Origin: Plutella xylostella
Lineage: Eukaryota > Arthropoda > Insecta > Lepidoptera > Plutellidae
Length of the DNA stretch: 64,000 nucleotides
Direction of reading: 5' to 3'
NCBI RefSeq assembly: GCF_932276165.1
Contig: NC_064009.1
Span: forward strand, 6,758,001-6,822,000
Each line of letters begins with the position of its first letter. Within the stretch, counting starts at the first letter, position 1. A program made the translations under genes and the position numbers. Under the pieces are notes generated by a model, which worked only from the letters and a program-made list of their open reading frames with translations, was not told the origin of the DNA and did no database searches. Shown one piece after another: positions 1 through 11,900 of this stretch.

Positions 1-964
1 CATGCCTATTTGTAAATCTTACAATTTATAGTTTAAAATATAGAATAAAAAATAAATTGACACTACTGTTGCCAGGGAAAAAATATTGAATCGAAATTAA
101 TAAATGGCCTAATAAATTGCTCCGATATAAATGCAATTCTATTGTCCCCTTATTGATTTATATGAATATTCATCTATTTTTAATGAAACGTCGCGCCATT
201 TACGTATATTGAACTGTGCGTATTAAATTTGGTTTTAAATTAAATATTATTTATTATATTGTATTGATTTATATGTGAAATGATATGGAGGCCACACGTG
301 CTACTATATTTTTTATAATAAAATACATTATAATATATTGTTATAACGAATTTACGATTATGTTGCTTATTTATTGAATGAACATAACGCAACAAATTAA
401 CAATTGATTTTATTTCTGCATGTGTGGCAATCAGTTATTATATTACCTATAGGTAAACCGAAAGTTATTTTCTTAGCCAAATATGTTGTTAAATAGTAAA
501 CTGACATAGATAGTTTCTTAAAAATGAAACAGAAGCAATATTGTCCTTCCACCCATTCATTCACAGAGTTAGAACCTTCGCTGTACACAAAAACCGTTCC
601 CATGACCGTTATTCCTTGACAATAGCGTAGATTTTTCCGTAAAACAACTTAACGGTAAGGGACAGATACATCCAAGTCGACTAGGGATGTGCTGCAATCT
701 TTTCATGTCAAGAAGCGATTTGTCGCCGCATAAACAAGCTTTTTAAATGCTACCCAACTTGTCTTTTTTACATCGTCATTTGAATGACTTCTATCGGATC
801 GACATTGGAGTCACGTGACGGCACCGCCAGATCACGTGATATTTATAAACAGTATTGACGGGGCCGCCTTATGCCTTATTTCCAATTTAATGGCCGCTGT
901 TGCTAATATTATCGACGACGGCGGCTCTTGGCACGTCATCGTATGGGAAGGCATTTAGTTTTAG
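1..964. other. gene-free AT-rich stretch
   Basis: No reading frame here has protein-like composition. The only notable sites are two TCACGTGA palindromes at 811-839, listed separately. It is probably intron or intergenic DNA upstream of the zfh2-like terminal exon. Confidence 0.6.
810..848. promoter_or_regulatory. paired TCACGTGA E-box palindromes
   Basis: TCACGTGA occurs at 811-818 and again at 832-839, 21 bp apart centre to centre (about two helical turns). The first is the 10-bp palindrome GTCACGTGAC, the form bound by MITF/TFE-type bHLH-zip factors. A TATA-like TTTATAAA lies directly downstream (842-849). Another TCACGTGA is at 10707-10714. The sites are visible; any regulatory role is inferred. 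Confidence 0.3.
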
Positions 965-967
965 TTA

Positions 968-1127
968 CTGGAGGGTCACTATATACTCGTAAATCGATCG
1001 AAATACGAACGAACGAGAGTTGTCACGCAATCGATACGGTTAAAGCAGCGAGATAGAGTGGTTAGCGCAGTGATTTAGTTTTTCCTAAGCTTCGTTCGTT
1101 AGCTCGATTTCTGTAGCGACCCTCCTG
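968..1127. mobile_element. MITE with GGAGGGTC inverted ends (copy 1)
   Basis: The ends are inverted copies: CTGGAGGGTC on the left and GACCCTCCTG on the right, flanked by TTA on both sides (965-967 and 1128-1130). The interior (AACGAAC, GAGAG, ACGGTTAA, GCGAGATA blocks) aligns by eye with the element at 24355-24487, so both are members of one short non-autonomous DNA transposon family. No coding capacity. The superfamily is not certain; TA-containing target duplications suggest Tc1/mariner. Confidence 0.55.
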
Positions 1128-1130
1128 TTA

Positions 1131-4100
1131 CTATACAATACTTACAAATATGTTTTATAACATGGAAAATTATACCAATCAACTTAAAAAAAAGTTGAGT
1201 ATACATAGAGTCATTTCACAAGGCACTGAACACGCTAAGTCGCGAAGATCATTACCTCCTAGATTTAAAAATCTTCCAATGCTATTTTTAGACTCATTTC
1301 AATGGTATCAAATACTTATACTTAAAGCTTTGCCTATATCAAATAGCTTTATATTAAGTAGTTAAAATCATTTCAACCGTGGTACTTACTTATTTTATAT
1401 GGCCATTAAAGCTGTCCGAAAAAGTGCTAACAATTTCATGCTAATTTAGTTTGACACGACAAAAACAAATAAAACAAAAAAACGTCATACAAAAAATAAT
1501 CCCTTTCTCTCTATACACAAAACGGGGTGCCACCTAAATATTTAACCACAAGCTTGAAATAAAGCCATATCGCTCTACATAAATTACAAACTCCAGAAAA
1601 AATACTATAAAAAGTTCGTCAACAAAAGTGATGAAGAAAAAAATCCCCATGCAAATGTCCCAACTCTCATTATGGTATCATAAAACCATAACAACAGTCA
1701 TTACTGAAGTACAATTAAAAAAAACGTCGCCAATGTTTACACCCCGCGAGTGTGGCGAAAACCGCTTATGCTGCGCCTACATACGTAGTTTGCAAAGTAA
1801 AAAAAATACTTGAAAAAAATGAGGGCCCCACGTCTTATGCAAAAAAGTCCTTACGTATTCACCCCTCGCGATTCCTAATGAATGCTCCTCGCCTTTTTTT
1901 AGCACTCGCGCAGTTGTTTTGACGGAGCGCAATCTAGCCACTAATTGCTTTTTCCTCCTCGGGGTGCGCATTTTACCAAGCGAAATTACATTTTATTAAT
2001 TGAATAATATTAATGATACTTCCTTGAGGCGATCAATCTTTAATGACGTTTTTATTCGTTCGCGAGTGACGAGACGCGGCCGCGTTTCCTTCGAGCACTT
2101 TCTTTTTTCATTCTTTTTTCCCGGCGTCAAGATCGACGTTAATTACGTATCTAATGGCTCCCGTGATACACTTCCATTAATAATAACATGGGACGACATC
2201 GTTCCACTCTTCCAAGATTTAATAACTACGCAGTGAGGCCGAGATTGATAGTGCATCTGTGGCGGCGGTTATTATAAAAATATGTGCCGGTCGTGAGACA
2301 CACTTCCCCGTTTCTGTTTGAATAACATAAATTATTCGGCTCCTAATCAATTCTAAATGCAGAAACGAACACACAAATTGTTTGAAGCGGGCAAGCGAAA
2401 CAAAACGACTCATTAAAATACAGTACTTCAGCGAAGCGAAAATAATCCACAAATTCGGGACAGCTGCGACCCGGAAAACGTCAAAAACTGTTATCTGTAG
2501 CCTACTAAATAAACTGCAACGAACGCGTCCACATAAAAATGTGCTCATTGTTCTCTAACATTATTATTGTCGCATTCATTTTATTATCATTATGACTATT
2601 TTTTTCGCGTTGGATTCACGCTTTGATTTTTTGTTCCGCGGGGTGGTATTGTTTCTTTTGTTTTTTTGTGTGTGTCGTGTTGCGTGATTTATCCCCCTCG
2701 TGGTGAAACAACGGCCGGGCCGCGATTAGCTGGAAGCTGTAATATCTAATTACTATGACGCGGCACGTACACTCGTAACTCGGCTCCTCCGCCACTGTTT
2801 ATGGTATTGGATCCTCATATTTCGGGAGTCTCTTGGCACCGTATTTTATTGTCCGTGGTGGGTGCAATTCACTTTCTTGAGGAACTCGATACTGCCTACT
2901 CCCATGACGTATAGGTGTTCTCTCCCTCGCAGGGAGCTAATGTTGGTAATTCTAAATTCAATCATTTCAAACAAAGCGCCTCCCCGGCGCCCGTTAAATG
3001 GCGTTTTTTAATCGGATATTATAATTAATGTTTCTTTTGTCGCGTGTTGACGGACCCCCGCATGAACAATGGGATTTCTAATAGAAAGAGATAATATATT
3101 TTTTCGTAGAAGCGCCACGCTACCTGCAGATAACGCGCAGGCGAGAGCGCGCCGCATCTCATTACAATAATCCGACGAGCCTTTGTTTGAAATTTTGTAC
3201 AACAAAATGAAGATGACTAAGAGCTCCTAAAATATTCATCCTGTCACTAAACTAAGAGTATTATTAATATTATTAAGCCCATAATGCATAAAATCTAAGC
3301 AGAAGAAAGCAAACATGGAAGCAAAAAGGAAATGTTTATAAAACAACAAAGATAAAAAAGCTGGCAGTGACCCCTGAGCATCCTCGCGAAACTTGAATCG
3401 ACGTCAATTTTTTATCAGGCCATTCTGCCTCCCTCCGACCAACCCATCCGAACCCTTCTCCAGTCCATACAAAAAAAACACTAATAGTTAAAATGTACAA
3501 TACGCACGTATAGTTAGTATTTTTTACTTGTGGGTATAAGGAGTAAGCAATAAAAAACTGCATTATATCACGGTACCCTCCGTTCATTACGTCGCGAGGG
3601 TCGCGGCTGTGTCTGTGTGTGTGATATTTTTTCCGCTCGTGTCTGTACACACGTCATACGCATGTGTGTGTGTCCACACTGCAGGCTTTCGCTCCTACAG
3701 TGGCGTAAAACAAGAAATCTTTAAGTGTGTGCGACAGGCTTCTAATCGCTCTTCATAAATCGATTTTCGTTGAGGATAAGTCGTATTTACAGGGACTTTT
3801 CCCAAAATAATACACGGACATAAATAAAAAGCAGTCATATGTGACAAGCGTAGACCCCCGGCATGACCGATGCTGCGCAAATTAACAGGGACACAGTCAT
3901 GGGTGAAACTGAACTGTCATATTTCACCGCTCTACAAGCGTTTTTATAAATTACTTTTTTTATGCGATCGAGTATTGATTGCATTTTTTTATTGCGAGCC
4001 ATAAAAATGAGTTCTATCGACTGTCACACGAAACAATGAGCTATCCGTTACACAGAGCAAAAAATGTAGCCATTAAAATTATGTAAGTAAGTAAGTAAGT

Positions 4101-6675
4101 ACCAACCCATAATTTTATAAGTACATATTTTAATATACAAATTCGTTTGGGTTAAAGTCGTATTTTCACCAAATTTACGGCCATAAAAGCCGGCACATTA
4201 AAAATATAATATTAAATTATGGTAAAACAAATAAGCATTTAGGAGAGCGTGGTCGGCGTATCGCCATTCCGCGCCATAAAAATAATCAAATATATTCGTT
4301 CCATCTCATTTGACGTCGTCTTAAACGATTTCTCTGGTCCGTCCTTTATTACCGAAAACATAACTCCTCATTTCGTTTTTTATCCCCTACTTACGGCCGC
4401 TGCCTTTCGGGTAAAAGCTTATAGATACAGGGTAGGTGCATATTTGTATGTAGCGTCACGCATCTCCTTGTGTTTTAAGGGTCCTGTTACTGAATTATTA
4501 TAACACGTTTTTCTTTTTAACTTTTCCCATAAACATGGATCTTGAAAGACAGGAAGTACTGATGTGTAATCTAATGCATTCATTATATTAGGTCAAAGAG
4601 CGATAAATGCCTTCTTCATAAAAAAAAACTTTTAATAATGATGTATTACGTAACGTTTATTAATCCCATAAAAGCATCTGAAAAATCCCCGCGGAATCGA
4701 GGCGGAAATCGGTGGAAAACAAAAACAGGCAACTTTTCATTACCATAATAGGTACCTACTGCATATTGCCCGACGCACGCGCGTTTTACCCAGAAAAAAA
4801 CCATAATCCACGTAAAGATATGTGGGTAGTGTGGCCCCCGCTGCGCTCTTTTACGTCCACAAAACACATTTCCGTAATCACCTTATAAAGGGATTACTAT
4901 AAATAAAAGGAAAAAGGAAATTAACCGCATTAGAGAAGAGGAAAAGTCCCCTCATGTGTGCGTCCGTGGCTCCCGCCGCTAAAACACTGCATGAGTTTTT
5001 TGCGTACGTTTTGTACGTTAAATGAAATGAAACACTTAGTGAAACTGCATGAGCTTTGGTGTCCCTGTATGGTTTTAGGTACAAATACAACTTAATTCTG
5101 TAGAATTTTATTTTAATTTCATGAATCGCAGTGGTATTTAACAGGAAATAGAGTTATATAAGACTACTACGAGAGAACTAAAACTGAACAGATTTTCCTG
5201 CAACAGAAGATTACAATTACAGTGATAGAATTTTTGCCATCATTCACCATGAAAGATTAACGAGTCGAATAAAAAATGAATTTCAAATAAATGCTGACGG
5301 CTACGAAAACTAAATTGCGAATTCTACTCTCATTAATCGAGTGCCCTCCCTGTGCATATAATTGCATCTTTCTCCGTGAAAAATACTCAGCACCCAGCGG
5401 CACTGCTTTACGCACACGGGGCCGGCTATAATAACACATCCAAGAAAAAATATTAGTAAAACACACAGAACGCGCCACAATCAGAAACCTACCCTAAGTA
5501 TGTACAGCTAGAGCTTGCATTCGCGTTATCCGGTTTTAATAAACGAACCATATTTACTGAAAACGTTGAGTAAAGAAACCTGCTTAGGGAGGTGGCACCC
5601 TCCATTTTTTTCGTCTCCTGGAGCCTCCTTAATTTACCTATGTATAAATGTTTGGTCTCATCTGACGCCTTTGAACGCACCAAGCTTTGTGATGAAAACA
5701 AAATTAAGTAGTAGAGCAAAGAAAAAGAAATTGCTTTTAGTTTTGCTAATAGAAATTTGAAGCTTTTCCCCTTAGCCTTTGTTGGGCAAATTGGCATTGT
5801 TTTAATATAAAGTTATCAATGTATCGTTAGTTGTGTTTTGATGTTAGCTGAAAGAAAATATTCTAGTTAGAATAATCGTGTTCCAATTAGTTATTTGAAA
5901 AATTAAAATAAGTTTTCTGCGTGTATTTTGTTATGCATGTAATGACTGTTAGGGAATTTATAGTAATCGATGGTACCAGATACGTACATTTTTCATAATA
6001 TTATACAGGGCATTCAAAAGTGACTGAAAAGTGTAAAAGATCAAGTTGTTTGGTGGCCGGCGGACGCGGCGCAATACGTCATTTCCCTGGCAAAGAATTC
6101 CTTATCCCGCGGAGTTTCTTTAGAACAGGGTCGTTATTAAAAATATATCCCCAGTTCCCCTCTAAAGAAAAGTTGACTCATAATAAAGGTCGGCATAATT
6201 TTTCCTTTTAAAACTTTTTGATTAGATAAAATAATGGGGAGGCGAGGGCTGGGGCGCCGCGGGGCCGCTCGATATCGGCATTATTCTAATTGTTGTTTTC
6301 TCAGAGGATGTTTACATTCCTTTGTAAAATATGCCTAAAAAATCCAAGCATTTTCCACAAAAATAAATAATTAATGCTCACTACTGCAGTAGTCCGGACT
6401 AATGAATCTTGTTTGAACTTCAAACGTCGATTGCAGCCCTCCTTTGAATGCCGCCCTCTGCTTTTATCGATTTAAATTGAAAAAAGTTCGACATTTGATA
6501 GTGACATGTCGGCCCTCTGCGCCGCGGACGCCACCTACTGCTGTCGATAATTTGTAATTTATCTTATTTGCACAGCAACGGCTTTGACTAATGCTAAGGA
6601 TACGATCAAACACGATTGATAGAACACACTGTTTACTCAATTTGGATGCTTACATTTATTTTATGTATATAGACA
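1131..6675. other. gene-free stretch
   Basis: I see no exon with coding composition and matching splice sites. The open frames are short and low-complexity or charge-random. A short (GTAA)n microsatellite lies at 4083-4101. GC-richer patches (around 2700-2800 and 6240-6280) have no recognisable product. Confidence 0.5.
4083..4101. repeat. (GTAA)n microsatellite
   Basis: About five perfect GTAA/AAGT units in tandem. Confidence 0.9.
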
Positions 6676-6718
6676 ATTTTAAATTAACATAGAGAAGTAC
6701 ACTATGTTAATTTAAAAT
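6676..6718. repeat. perfect 17-bp inverted repeat
   Basis: The arms 6676-6692 and 6702-6718 are exact reverse complements (ATTTTAAATTAACATAG and its complement) around a 9-nt loop. The stem is very AT-rich. It may be a foldback remnant or a hairpin; there is no sign of processing. Confidence 0.6.
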
Positions 6719-8844
6719 GTAAATTCAAAACATCTGTCATGAACTAATAAAATGTATTATTTTGATCTGATGCTGAGAACTCCTTCATTTCATGTGTCCT
6801 ATTTGTATCTCTAACCACAATCACAAATAATGAGTAAGTAAGAGTTTTTTTTTCAAATGCGTAGTTATAATAATTCCCCAAAATATAAAACGTCACGGTC
6901 ACATCACGGTCCCGTGTGGGGTGGTCCCCCGCTTTCAATTTAAACCGAAAACTTTTAGTTTGTCGCGTCGAACGCAGCAAAGGTCTTCCGATACCGTACA
7001 ATAGAAATTTTCAATAAGATTGGTTACACTACACTAAGCAATGCAATCAATCAAAATTGCATCGGTCGATCGGTTCGCGCGGGATCGCCCCCCGAAAACT
7101 TTGCGAAATAATGTGTTCTTATTGATTTAATGTGTTAGCTCGTTTTTAATAAAAACTGCACTTGTTTTTTTCAACTGGGGAAGTGTGCCCGTGCTACTCG
7201 TCTCGTGCTACAAATGGCTATGAATAAGCTTATACGGGCGGCGGAGCGTGAAATAGTTACAAAAAAGTGATAATTACACACTGTCAGCTCTTATCAGCGT
7301 TTAGTTTCAACGCCCCGCCATTACTTGCATGAGATACTGTCGCTGTTTACAATAATTGATCACATTTTTTACTTAAGTTACGTGCAGTTAAACATACACA
7401 CTTGCTTTGACTTTAGCAAGCTCATACTTTTGTGGGTAGATTGAAGGTTGATTGCTATAATAGTTTAGATGATACACAAATTTGCGTATAACTTTCTGAC
7501 GGTCTAATTGATTAATTATTTAAAATACCCAATGAAATAGATAGACAAGTACAGATAGGGTTTAGTGTTAAAATGCTTAGCAACAACTTTAATAGACAGT
7601 CACTCACCATATTTAAGGCATAGGCCGTTTATTAACAAAACGTAAATGGTACGGTAAGGTGATGATTAAATCCGGCTACGTTCCAGCTTATTAAATATGA
7701 AATTAAATACACAAACGCCTCCGCCTCCCTAAAAAAAACTTTCCAACTTCCACACAAAAAAGCGTAGAACAGTCAGTCAGTGGGCCGGACTCATTAATAC
7801 TAATATAATTGGTAGGCTGTAATTTTACCCGCTTCAAACAACAAATTAGTGAATTAGAAATGCATGGGGCCCGCCTCCGCTCAGTTACAAACTGTTTTTA
7901 TTATTTTGTCTTTCTAACCCACTTTGCTTTATATTTCGATTTTTACAGTTTTTTGAGCCGTAATTACAGTTTACGTCGATTTAAAAATCGTTTTCCCAAT
8001 CTTTAATTCACGGGTTGGAGTTTGAAACAGATATGACTTTTCCAAGTTAATTATGAAAAGCCTGACCTACCGCAAGTTTCCCACGGAGTTTTCCCTCCAA
8101 ACCCTTTGAGGCTCTTAATTGTTGCGCCCTAACGAAGCGCCGGTTAACCCCGCAAATGCCAACATGCAAATTAACCCTTTCACTGCCGTCTGTTTGCCGA
8201 GTTTACACCGCTTTATTGAATTAAAGCGTCGACTAAAAGACTTCGGAAGGGTTCATGATATTCTGTTTGTAAGAAGATTCCGGGCTCCGTCGTAATTAAT
8301 GAATGTAGCTGCTGTAGGGTTGAGCCTTGTGATTATCTTCTGAGGTTTAGTGTCGTGTTTTCGGCAATTATCGCAGAGGGATTTAGGGCTATGGGCCAGG
8401 GGCGCGGGAGCGTTAAACAGGGAACGACTTGTTTTAAGCAGTTAATCTAACTATAAAACAAAATTTACATCGCAATATTCGCAATATCTTGACGCAAAAT
8501 GTAAGCACAAAATTCATAAAAGCACATCAAAGATCCCTCGCACCGTAAAAAACACCAATAAAAACCTTCACAAACTTTCCCAAACTGAAGGAAGTACTTT
8601 AAAATCCGCCCAAATTTGTCAGCTTAGGGAATGAGCCCACAAATGAGTGGGCGCCGCCCAACCCAGCTAATTGCTTAATCGTGAAGCAGGGCGGCTGATA
8701 ATTGGCGAGGGAAGTTGTCCGGCCACTTCCAAGCAAGATTACACCGTGATTACACTGGCTTTAATAAGCTGACGGAGCGGTTTTATGAATTGTTTTTACT
8801 TTTCGGATTAGATAGTTGTGAATAAAATCAGATTAGGAAGGGCA
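6719..8844. other. gene-free stretch
   Basis: Non-coding sequence with no recognised repeat. The open frames here lack family motifs or exon borders. Confidence 0.5.
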
Positions 8845-8910
8845 TATATTTAGCAACAAAGAATTAAATCAATATTTATTTATTGATTTGCTTCTTTGTT
8901 GGTAAATATA
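8845..8910. repeat. 30-bp stem hairpin, miRNA-like or foldback
   Basis: The left arm (8845-8874) and right arm (8881-8910) pair at 27 of 30 positions around a 6-nt loop. The arms run from TATATTTAGC to AAATCAATA. The size resembles a short miRNA precursor, but the loop is small and the stem AT-rich, so an old miniature foldback element is equally possible. Confidence 0.45.
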
Positions 8911-11900
8911 TTAATAAATATACAAAAGGTGGACTTAATCTACCTCTTCACCTACAGGAGGAAAAATCAGTAATACATACTGTGAAAAAAAAAAACTTTT
9001 TATCAACAATATTTGTTATTAAGAACTAAATAGAAACAAATACTGAGATAGTGAGCACGAGTTGGGCGCGTATTTTCCTTAAGATATACTTACCAGAAAA
9101 TAAAATATATATATTTATACTTACCTAAACTATTGAGCTTTATGAAGCTAAATGAACTTTTATTTCCAATTCCATGGTAAATTCTAGTCATCAGATTGTT
9201 TTAATCAACAAACCTTTAATTTCTTGTAAAAACGTTTTACATTCCGCTAATCCCGCCACTCAGTCCCCTCCTTAACACGTCCAAGACCATCGTGGACTCG
9301 AAGTAGGTAATTACAAGGCGAAATGTTTAATTACGCCCCGTCGCGCCGAGCGTGGGACTTTGAATTAATTACCACTTTACACTTTGCCGTTCGCTTCACT
9401 TCGCTTCACCTCGCTTCAGGCCGTGGAGGTGTTAAGAGGGAATGTGACTATGCTTTTAATCGATTGTTTGTTTAGATATTAGATTGATAGGTTTGTAAAG
9501 TGATTCGTTTTTTTGCGGCATTGAACTGAGTTAAATTGCAAATGCTAGTGAACTTTGGTTGGTATGCACCAATGTTTAAATCTAACCAATGGACTAGGTA
9601 TATGGTGCAGACTAGGTAAGCCACACAATCGTTGATGATACATAACAACATTATTAGTAACTACCGGTTTGGTCTTAACTAGATTAAGGAGTCTGATGCT
9701 TTACATCCTAAGAGGCTGATTAACCTGGTCCAGAAACACGGTGCAACGACGTAAGTTCCATTTAATTTAAAAAGAACATGGCTCTAAAATGATAAATTAG
9801 TCTGTGAGACTGGTAGCCGTACTTTAATTAAAGTGCAAAATTTGTAGACGTCGCAAAAAATCGAGATAAGTCGACAAATAATTACAGCCTCAAGAGAAAT
9901 CAGAATCTCGTCAAGAGAAGGTCCAAACACTTAATTTAATTTCAATCAAGGAGCCCGCGTGAAAATTATACTGAAAACGAGAGAATCAAATTAAAAGAAC
10001 ACGGAAGCTAACAAGTCTCGATTACAAATTAAACAAGGTGAGGTTTGCGAGCCACCGGCGGCGGCGGCGGCGGTGGAGGCAGATGAGAAGGAATCTAATT
10101 ACAGCGGGATCTTCCGTTACCGCTCTTTAATTGAGAACTTTTTACTTTTCAGTCGTGGATCCCCCCCCCCCGCGTCCTGTTTGCATTTCCCCCCCGATCG
10201 CGCCCGCCCCAGCGTCGATTACACTTTTTCACATTTTTCTATTTCGTTAAAGCTTTTAATTTTCTCCTCTCTCGTCTTTTATACGGGCCGGTCTTCTTTC
10301 CGTTCGTCTGCAACATTTCTCGCCGCCATTATACGGGCCGTAATGAGATTTTCTTTCATTATGTTTAATCTCCCGATTAATTCAAATGTTAATCTTCTTT
10401 TTCACATCGCTTTTTTACGGGAGCGCTGCCGTGAGGCACGGCTGGCAATCTGCGATGGATTACGTACGCGACATTTAAAATAATGAACGGACGTGACTTT
10501 TGGGCCGATTCCGTACGATTTGGGGCGATGGCGCCCGGCCAGCAGCCTCAAGATGGATCGGGGACCGTTTAGCTCTTCAATAATTTAATTCGCAGCAAAT
10601 TCAAAACGCCTGACCCTAGATAAGTGCGTGGCGACGTGGCCAGCACGCCAATGGCCGGCGGAGAAGGCGGCAAATTGAAAACACCTCCGGCGCGGCTGTA
10701 AACACGTCACGTGATTTAGGTTTTAATCAAGCGGAGGTCCGCTCGCCCCCCGTAATTGTGACAAATCCTCTGTTTGTACGAAGGAACTTTTAACTCGGCT
10801 CCGGAACACTCGTAACGGCCTCTTCGCACGTGTCCGCAAGAGGGAGACGTTTTTTTATCGACACATGTGCCCCCCGCGCCCCTCGCCCCCGCCCCTGGCT
10901 CCGGGCCCGGCTCCTGATTAATTTTTATTATTTTTTCTTCCAGTTCACGTACGCAATTTTCACTTTCCTTGCGAAAGCTCGTTTCAATGTTTTGTTACAG
11001 CAAAGAAAATGCCAAGTCGAGCGGTAACATCGACCCACGTGCTTACACTAAATCTATATTCGGTCCCGGCGATACGGTCGCACCGCCGCCGCCGCGCGTG
11101 CCTCGTGCGAGCAGTGTGTCACTCGGACACGCCGCCCACGTGGCTCATTATCAATTAGCAGACAAATGAATTAACAAGCTCGGCAATGTTTAATGCGGTA
11201 ATAAAGTTTACGTCCGCAATCTAAGACTGTCGCGTCTCGGATCTAGACTCTGTTATGGGTCATGTAGACACTTTTAGAGATACGTAGGTTTATAATATAC
11301 CATTAATCAAGGCATGAATGTGAAATACCTACAGATAAAACAGAAATGTAGAGTCTTTACTTAATTTAGTGTAAGAAGTTCCAGGTTGTTCCGTGAGGTG
11401 GCGCGGCGGTCGCGGCAATCAGGCGCAATTATCGCGTGGCGCATATCCCGATTAGCGACCGGCGCGACGGCAATTAGGTCGCCGGACACCGCCAATGAGG
11501 ATACGCCTAAACACTCGACACTCTACGTGCCAAACCCACACCTTCTCAACTATGCATTACGCAGAAAAATCCAAAAGTACCTACAACCAACTGAATCTCC
11601 CCTACTCACGTTTGAACTTACGAATTTCCGTGTAAAACCACCCTCTCCAAGTTCAAAGACAGGGCAACGTCCAAATTATAAATTCACATTAGATCGGACG
11701 CACACGGTTCGTTTACCATTTCATTTAGGTCCAATATCGCCATCCACTCTCCACACACTGGGGCCACCCGGGGCCCACGCGCCTTAAGACGTCGGGAAAT
11801 ATCTGCGTTTTAAGCTATATTTCTTTCATCCCTCATTTTTGCAGTTCGTAGCAATCTGAAATCCAACACGTCTCCCCGCGGGGAGGCCCACCCCACACGT

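Noticed and set aside
10073..10483. 136-codon plus-strand open frame
   Set aside because: No domain, runs of Pro from C-tracts and Phe/Ser from T-rich DNA; no splice or start context.
11386..11787. 133-codon plus-strand open frame
   Set aside because: Composition looks random, no motif; GC-rich block produces open frames by chance.
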